NCBI GenBank assembly: GCA_964403015.1
Contig: CAYOEJ010000032.1
Location: 1 to 17,661 of the forward strand
Direction of reading: 5' to 3'
Length of the DNA stretch: 17,661 nucleotides
Source of the DNA: CAYOEJ01 sp964403015
GTDB taxonomy: Bacteria > Actinomycetota > Actinomycetes > Actinomycetales > Actinomycetaceae
Every line of letters begins with the position of its first letter. Position 1 is the first letter of the stretch. This document shows positions 13,522 through 17,661 of this stretch, piece after piece. Both the position numbers and the translations under genes were made by a program. The notes under the pieces were generated by a model. The model had not been told where the DNA came from, searched no databases, and saw only the letters and a list, made by a program, of their open reading frames with translations.

Positions 13522-14432
13522 GATTGCGCTTTATTTTCTCTCAGGTCTGGAAGGGCCTGCGCACGAACACCTCGATGATGGCCTCGGTCATTCTGGTGAC
13601 TTTCGTATCCCTGCTCTTTGTGGGGGCAGCAATTCTTTTCCAGACACAGATCGAGAACGCGAAGAACGACTGGTATGACAAGGTCGAGGTCTCCGTGTTC
13701 ATGTGTCCGATCGAGTCGTCGAACGCGGCGTGTGCCGGTGGCGAGGCTACTGAGGCCCAGATTGAAGAGATGGACGCCTATCTGAATTCCGAAGAAATGT
13801 CTGAGTACATTGACGAGGTATTCGTTGAGACAAAGGCGGAGGCCTACGAGGCGTTCCGTGAGCAAATGCAGGACACGGTGTGGGTAGATACCGTGGACGA
13901 AGAGCTTATGCAGGTCTCGTTCCGACTCAAGCTTCTAAACCCTGACCAAGAAGAGATTCAGGTGGTAGGGGAGCTCATTGAAGGCCGGCCCGGCGTCGAA
14001 ACGGTTGTGGATCAGCGCGAGCAACTCCAGCCGCTGTTCAGCATGCTCAACCGGTTTACGCTGATTGCCACCATCCTGGCCGGCATCATGATCGTGACCG
14101 CGCTGCTGCTCATTCCCGCAACGATTCGTCTGTCGGCCATGTTCCGTCGCAACGAAACGGAAATCATGCGTTACGTGGGTGCCTCAAACGGGTTCATCCA
14201 ACTTCCGTTCATCCTCGAAGGCATAATCTCTGCGCTTATCGGCGCCCTCCTTGCCATTGGCGGACTCTATGTTGCTGTCGAGTTCTTCGTACGTGATTGG
14301 TTTGCTGATTCGTGGCTTCGGATCGTTGGTACCGACGACGTGCTCAGGCTCGCCCCCTGGCTTCTGCTTGGGGCAGTCCTCATTGCATCTCTTGCCTCGT
14401 TCTTTGCGCTACGGCGTTACACGCGCGTCTAG
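13518..14432 (+). CDS. ftsX: Cell-division membrane protein FtsX
   Basis: A 304-aa four-helix membrane protein, partner of FtsE. MRLRFIFSQVWKGLRTNTSMM is the FtsX cytoplasmic lead, followed by helix 1 (about 20-42). A large extracytoplasmic loop of about 130 residues carries the pair CPIESSNAAC, probably a disulfide, and is acidic (EEMDAYLNSEEMSEYIDEVF). Helices 2-4 lie at FTLIATILAGIMIVTALLLIPATI, FILEGIISALIGALLAIGGLYVAV and LAPWLLLGAVLIASLASFFAL. The motif RLSAMFRRNETEIMRYVGASNGFIQLPFILEG is diagnostic of FtsX. Translation is coupled to ftsE. The extracytoplasmic loop should contact the coiled-coil M23 protein encoded 9 nt downstream. Confidence 0.95.
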   Translation: MRLRFIFSQVWKGLRTNTSMMASVILVTFVSLLFVGAAILFQTQIENAKNDWYDKVEVSVFMCPIESSNAACAGGEATEAQIEEMDAYLNSEEMSEYIDEVFVETKAEAYEAFREQMQDTVWVDTVDEELMQVSFRLKLLNPDQEEIQVVGELIEGRPGVETVVDQREQLQPLFSMLNRFTLIATILAGIMIVTALLLIPATIRLSAMFRRNETEIMRYVGASNGFIQLPFILEGIISALIGALLAIGGLYVAVEFFVRDWFADSWLRIVGTDDVLRLAPWLLLGAVLIASLASFFALRRYTRV

Positions 14433-14441
14433 GAGTCATAC

Positions 14442-15695
14442 ATGCGTCGAAAGTTCACCGGAGTCGTTGCCGCACTCGTCATTTCCGCTCTCGCCGGCCT
14501 TGGATCTGCCCCTGCAATGGCAGACGAACGCCAAGACCTCGTGGATCAGCAGGAGGAGACGGAGCGCGAAATTGAGCGCATGCAGTCCGTGCTTGAGGGC
14601 GTAGACATTGACCTCCAGCAGGCATACCTTGATCTTGAAGAGACTCGTGGGAAGATTCCCGGGGCTCAGGCGGATTTGGTTAAGGCCGAGCAGGAGCTAT
14701 CCGCCGCGAAGCGAGACGCCGAGGCGAACGCAGCGTTGCTTGTGGCTGCCCAGGGTGAACTGGATGCGATCGATGAGGAGATCCAGTCCAGCGAAGGTGC
14801 AGCGGAAGAGACGCGCATATCGATTGGGGAGCTTGCTCGTTCCACCTATCGGGGCGAGACCATGCCATCTACCGTCGATCTCATTTTGGGATCCACATCC
14901 GCAGAAGAATTTGCAGATTCGTACCGTATCAACTCTGCCATGACCCGAACCCAGACCACCGCGCTCACTCAGCTTGAACAGGCGGCAGCGCAGTCAAAGA
15001 ACCGACAGGTACGCCAAGAGGCGGTCGAGGAGCGCGTTACGGAACTAAAGGCGGAAGCGGATGCGCTCGTCGTCGTCCAAGAAGAAAAGCGCGTTGCCGC
15101 AGATACTCGCAAGAGGGAGCTTGAGAGCGTTGAGGCGGACCTAAGCGAACAATCAGCCACTCTCGAATCTCAGAAGTCGCAGTACGAGGCATCGATTGAA
15201 GATGCCGAAGAGGCGAAGGAATCGACCGCGGCTCGCATCAAGGAAATTGACGAAGAGAACCGTCGCAAGGCGGAAGAAGAGGCTCGGCGTAAGGCCGCTG
15301 AGGAAGCCAAGCGTAAGGCGGATGAAGAAGCGCGACGAAAGGCCGAAGAAGCGGCGCGTAGGGAAGCGCAGAAGCAGAACGCGCCCGCACCCGCCCCTGC
15401 GCCAGCGCCCGCCCCCGCGCCAGCTCCAGCTCCAGCTCCGCAGCCTTCTGCGTCGTGGATCGTGCCTCCCGTTCCTGCACCCGTCTATGTGACTTCACCT
15501 TTCGGTATGCGTGAATATCCATTCGGTGGGAGATGGATGCACAACGGTGTTGACCTGCGCTCACGCTGTGGTGAGGCGCAGACNNNNNNNNNNNNNNNNN
15601 NNNNNNNNNNNNNNNNNNNNNNNNNNNNNNNNNNNNNNNNNNNNNNNNNNNNNNNNNNNNNNNNNNNNNNNNNNNNNNNNNNNACTTTTGGCTAA
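14442..15695 (+). CDS. Secreted coiled-coil M23 peptidoglycan endopeptidase (EnvC/RipC-like), interrupted by an assembly gap
   Basis: A cell-wall hydrolase predicted to be activated by FtsEX. A signal peptide (MRRKFTGVVAALVISALAGL, cleavage near AMA/D at 27-28) precedes a long coiled coil (about 30-270) and an Arg/Lys/Glu/Ala heptad-like tract (about 270-312). A Pro-Ala repeat of about 22 residues (313-334) follows, then the LytM/M23 domain from PVYVTSPFGMREYPFGGRWM, with zinc ligands His367 and Asp371 in HNGVDL. The gap starts nine codons later. After it, ACT TTT GGC TAA gives a plausible C-terminus TFG. Normal M23 domains need about 95 more residues, so the gap is undersized, and the second zinc-ligand motif (HxH) cannot be checked. 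It lies 9 nt after ftsX. Confidence 0.9.
   Translation: MRRKFTGVVAALVISALAGLGSAPAMADERQDLVDQQEETEREIERMQSVLEGVDIDLQQAYLDLEETRGKIPGAQADLVKAEQELSAAKRDAEANAALLVAAQGELDAIDEEIQSSEGAAEETRISIGELARSTYRGETMPSTVDLILGSTSAEEFADSYRINSAMTRTQTTALTQLEQAAAQSKNRQVRQEAVEERVTELKAEADALVVVQEEKRVAADTRKRELESVEADLSEQSATLESQKSQYEASIEDAEEAKESTAARIKEIDEENRRKAEEEARRKAAEEAKRKADEEARRKAEEAARREAQKQNAPAPAPAPAPAPAPAPAPAPQPSASWIVPPVPAPVYVTSPFGMREYPFGGRWMHNGVDLRSRCGEAQXXXXXXXXXXXXXXXXXXXXXXXXXXXXXXXXXXTFG
15584..15683. other. Assembly gap (100 N) inside the M23 hydrolase gene
   Basis: Exactly 100 N, a nominal gap. The family length implies roughly 290 nt are really missing, including the catalytic HxH motif. Confidence 0.97.
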
Positions 15696-15780
15696 ATGGC
15701 CGAGTCGGCGCTAAACTGGGTCGTTCGTAAGATTGCACGTGCACCAATCGGAAGCCCGGTTGTCAAAGAGGAGGTTTCGC

Positions 15781-16311
15781 ATGGCAAAAAAATCAGCCGA
15801 CGGGAAACTTTCTCCCGCACAAAAGGCTAAAGCAGCAGCCGACGCCAAGCAGGTTATTGCCCGCAACAAGAAGGCTCGTCACGATTACTTTATCGATGAG
15901 GAATTCGAGGCGGGAATCGTGCTGTCTGGCACCGAGGTCAAGGCACTTCGGTTGGGTCGCGCCTCCATTGCCGAGGCGTGGATCGACATCGATCGCCGCG
16001 GTGAAGCATGGGTGGTGGGAATGAATATTCCCGTCTACGCGATGGGGTCGTGGACCAACCACGCGCCTACTCAGAAACGCAAGCTTTTGTTGCACAAGGA
16101 CGAGCTCGTCAAGCTAGGTGTGCGGGTGCGCGATAAGGGCGTGACCATTGTGCCACTCGAACTTTACTTCCTTCGTGGCCGAGCAAAGCTCGAAATCGGA
16201 CTCGCGCGAGGTAAACAGGACTGGGATAAGCGCGAGACCCTGCGTCGTCGTCAAGACATGCGTGAAGCGGAACGCGCGATGAGCGCCGCCAAGCGCCGCC
16301 AGTACAGCTGA
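15781..16311 (+). CDS. smpB: tmRNA-binding protein SmpB
   Basis: A 176-aa protein that carries tmRNA to stalled ribosomes for trans-translation. Conserved features are ARHDYFIDEEFEAGIVLSGTEVKALRLGRAS (about 36-66), NIPVYAMGSWTNHAPTQKRKLLLHKDEL in the OB-fold, and the C-terminal basic tail GLARGKQDWDKRETLRRRQDMREAERAM, which folds into the mRNA channel. A lysine/alanine-rich N-terminal extension of about 30 residues precedes the OB-fold, as often in actinobacteria. ATG 15781 is chosen because of the GAGGAGG ribosome-binding site about 6 nt upstream; an in-frame GTG at 15733 has none. Its RNA partner ssrA is encoded 988 nt downstream on the same strand, separated only by a HAD phosphatase gene. 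Confidence 0.96.
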   Translation: MAKKSADGKLSPAQKAKAAADAKQVIARNKKARHDYFIDEEFEAGIVLSGTEVKALRLGRASIAEAWIDIDRRGEAWVVGMNIPVYAMGSWTNHAPTQKRKLLLHKDELVKLGVRVRDKGVTIVPLELYFLRGRAKLEIGLARGKQDWDKRETLRRRQDMREAERAMSAAKRRQYS

Positions 16312-16418
16312 TACGCGTCGTAACGAGGCCGGCGCATTCGTGCCCTAGCGCTCGAGCGAGCGTGAACATGACACCAACATTGAGCAGGGGCTTTTAATTA
16401 CCTGCCCAGCCGTGTTAC

Positions 16419-17189
16419 ATGTTGAGTATGAATGCATGGCTAATTGATATGGACGGCGTTCTCGTTCACGAAGGCACCGCGCTTCCGGGCGCCGCAGACT
16501 TCCTAGCGAGACTGAACGAAAAAGACATCCCTCACCTGATCTTGACGAACAATTCGATTTTTACAGCGCGTGATTTGGCTGCGCGCTTGCGAACCTCGGG
16601 ACTCGAGGTATCGACGGATCGGATTTGGACCTCCGCTCTTGCCACGGCACGGTTCTTAGGCCAGCAGTCTGAAGATCGCCGGGCTTACGTCGTGGGTGAG
16701 GCCGGGCTGACGACGGCGTTGTACGAGGAAGGCTTCGCGCTCACCGCTGCTGATCCAGAGTTTGTGGTTCTTGGAGAGACGCGCACTTACTCGTTCGATG
16801 CGATTACCCAAGCTATCCGCCTTATCCAGCGTGGAGCTAGGTTTATCGCGACGAATCCTGATGCGACCGGGCCTTCTGCTGACGGCGACATCCCCGCCAC
16901 CGGTGCTGTTGCGGCCATGATCGAGAAGGCAACTGGCCGCAGTCCGTTCTTCGTGGGCAAGCCTAACCCGGTGATGCTGCGCAACGGGTTGAACAAGATT
17001 GGTGCGCATTCTGAGGATACGTCAATCGTTGGTGACCGGATGGACACGGACATTCTTGCCGGCGTGGAGGCTGGTCTGAAGACGCACCTTGTGCTCACGG
17101 GTTCGACGAAGAGAGAGGAAATCGAGAAGTTCCCCTACCGTCCGGACGAGGTGCACGAGTCGATTGCGGATCTCGTTGACCTGATTTAG
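16419..17189 (+). CDS. HAD-superfamily IIA hydrolase (NagD/PGP-like phosphatase)
   Basis: A 256-aa (253 aa from the second ATG at 16428) cytoplasmic phosphatase. HAD motifs are I LIDMDGVL (DxD, nucleophile Asp of IDMDG), II HLILTNNS, III VGKPNP with the Lys, and IV IVGDRMDTDI. The mid-sequence cap (FVVLGETRTYSFDAITQAIRLI, then FIATNPDATGP) is the C2-type cap of the NagD/AraL/4-nitrophenylphosphatase subgroup. Substrates in this group include sugar phosphates, pyridoxal phosphate and 2-phosphoglycolate; which applies is not visible. Neither ATG has a Shine-Dalgarno. It sits between smpB and ssrA but has no known role in trans-translation. Confidence 0.92.
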   Translation: MLSMNAWLIDMDGVLVHEGTALPGAADFLARLNEKDIPHLILTNNSIFTARDLAARLRTSGLEVSTDRIWTSALATARFLGQQSEDRRAYVVGEAGLTTALYEEGFALTAADPEFVVLGETRTYSFDAITQAIRLIQRGARFIATNPDATGPSADGDIPATGAVAAMIEKATGRSPFFVGKPNPVMLRNGLNKIGAHSEDTSIVGDRMDTDILAGVEAGLKTHLVLTGSTKREEIEKFPYRPDEVHESIADLVDLI

Positions 17190-17201
17190 TGACGCGGGGA
17201 A

Positions 17202-17231
17202 TAGACGCGACGAAAGTTGCGTTGCTATACT
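17202..17231 (+). promoter_or_regulatory. Candidate promoter for ssrA
   Basis: TAGACG (17202-17207) as -35 and TATACT (17226-17231) as -10 with an 18-nt spacer, 5/6 and 4/6 to consensus respectively for -10 and -35. Transcription would start near 17238, giving a 5' precursor leader of about 60 nt before mature tmRNA. Confidence 0.6.
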
Positions 17232-17240
17232 CGACAGACA

Positions 17241-17279
17241 GTTTCTCGCCCATGGTGATGGGGGACTTTCACCAGAAAC
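17241..17279 (+). other. Structured 5' leader of the tmRNA precursor
   Basis: GTTTCT (17241-17246) pairs with AGAAAC (17274-17279). Inside, either CCCAT/ATGGG (17249-17253 with 17258-17262) or GGTGA/TCACC (17254-17258 with 17269-17273) can form; the second stacks directly on the outer stem. Probably a processing structure in the pre-tmRNA. Confidence 0.4.
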
Positions 17280-17298
17280 GGGACATGAAAACTGAATA

Positions 17299-17661
17299 GG
17301 GGATGATCGGTTTCGACGGCGATGACTGCCGAAGGGAAGCGGGTAGAGGATGCAGAGTCATCTCTTTAACGACTCTCTGCAAAACAATAACTGCCAACAA
17401 GCAGAAGTCCGATTTCGCCCTCGCTGCCTAAGCGAGCGCATTAAATGAAATCCGTCAGCCTAACGTTGCTTTCACGTTAGAGTCCTGGCGTCGCTTTAGA
17501 GAGCCACTGCTCTACAACCTCGTCATTGGGGAGTAGAGAACACTTAGATGACTAGGTCCGTCAGCAACTTGTCTGCGAGAGTGCTGGGGCCGAAAACAAC
17601 GCAATGCAGACTGCACCCGGAGAAGTCTTGGGTTTTGCATCGTCGGACCGGGGTTCAATTC
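17299..17661 (+). ncRNA. ssrA: Transfer-messenger RNA, 3' end cut by the window
   Basis: tmRNA frees stalled ribosomes and tags the nascent protein for degradation, with SmpB. The mature 5' end is GGGGATGATCGGTTTCGAC (17299 onward), the standard tRNA-like 5' strand and D-loop. The tag frame resumes at GCC 17393 and reads ANKQKSDFALAA then TAA (17429-17431); the ALAA end is the protease recognition tail. The hairpin and pseudoknot region GCAGAGTC...GACTCTCTGC precedes the tag. At the window end GGACCGGGGTTCAATTC is the T-arm and loop; the last T-stem bases, acceptor strand and CCA lie beyond base 17661. Confidence 0.96.

Noticed and set aside
15733..15780. N-terminal extension of smpB from GTG 15733
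   Set aside because: ATG 15781 has a strong GAGGAGG site and gives the usual Lys/Ala-rich SmpB start.
16384..16405. Terminator between smpB and the HAD gene (GCAGG/CCTGC)
   Set aside because: Only a 5-bp stem with a 12-nt loop and no U-tract; too weak to list.

Overview
The window looks like a chromosomal segment of an actinobacterium, with moderately high GC. The best guess is the Actinomycetaceae (Arcanobacterium/Trueperella-like), but that is inferred from gene content and not proven. The evidence is the order prfB-ftsE-ftsX-M23 hydrolase-smpB-ssrA, the actinobacterial-style tad locus with several very small pilin-like genes, frequent GTG starts, 4-nt ATGA/GTGA overlaps, and a tmRNA tag ending in ALAA. 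Two runs of exactly 100 N (12170-12269 and 15584-15683) are scaffold gaps of nominal size, so this is a draft assembly and small sequence errors are possible.

Layout. (1) 1-2505, plus strand: the 3' part of an AbgT-family transporter followed by an M20 amidohydrolase, a probable uptake-and-hydrolysis pair for an aminoacyl or N-acyl amino acid substrate. (2) 2582-3404, minus strand: a DUF2975 four-helix membrane protein overlapping a small XRE regulator, behind an AT-rich leader with repeated TCGATA-like boxes. (3) 3507-5818, minus strand: a tightly packed operon of GH13 alpha-glucosidase/amylase-type enzyme, small P-loop kinase-like ATPase and GNAT acetyltransferase. (4) 5819-6064: a repeat-bearing spacer. 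(5) 6065-6820, minus strand: a membrane-anchored, Ser/Thr/Pro-linker, Cys-rich extracellular-domain protein interrupted by one in-frame TGA. (6) 7086-11501, plus strand: a tad (type IVc pilus/secretion) operon with tadA, tadB, tadC, a 54-aa Flp-like subunit and three TadE/TadG-like small proteins. (7) 11870-17189, plus strand: prfB (gapped), ftsE, ftsX, an EnvC/RipC-like M23 hydrolase (gapped), smpB and a HAD-IIA phosphatase. (8) 17299 to the window end: ssrA (tmRNA), truncated just inside its T-arm.

How the genes fit together. The tad genes should build a surface fibre or export machine: TadA as motor, TadB/C as membrane platform, Flp as fibre and TadE-like proteins as minor pseudopilins. 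FtsE/FtsX form the ABC-type divisome regulator, and the adjacent coiled-coil M23 protein is the expected FtsX-controlled peptidoglycan hydrolase. SmpB and tmRNA together rescue stalled ribosomes, and RF2 acts in the same termination pathway.

I did not find an obviously new multi-gene system. The observations most worth following are the in-frame TGA at a probable cysteine position (6371-6373), the repeated operator-like leader of the DUF2975-XRE operon (3414-3446), the degenerate prepilin motifs across the four small tad proteins, and several short repeat arrays in intergenic DNA.
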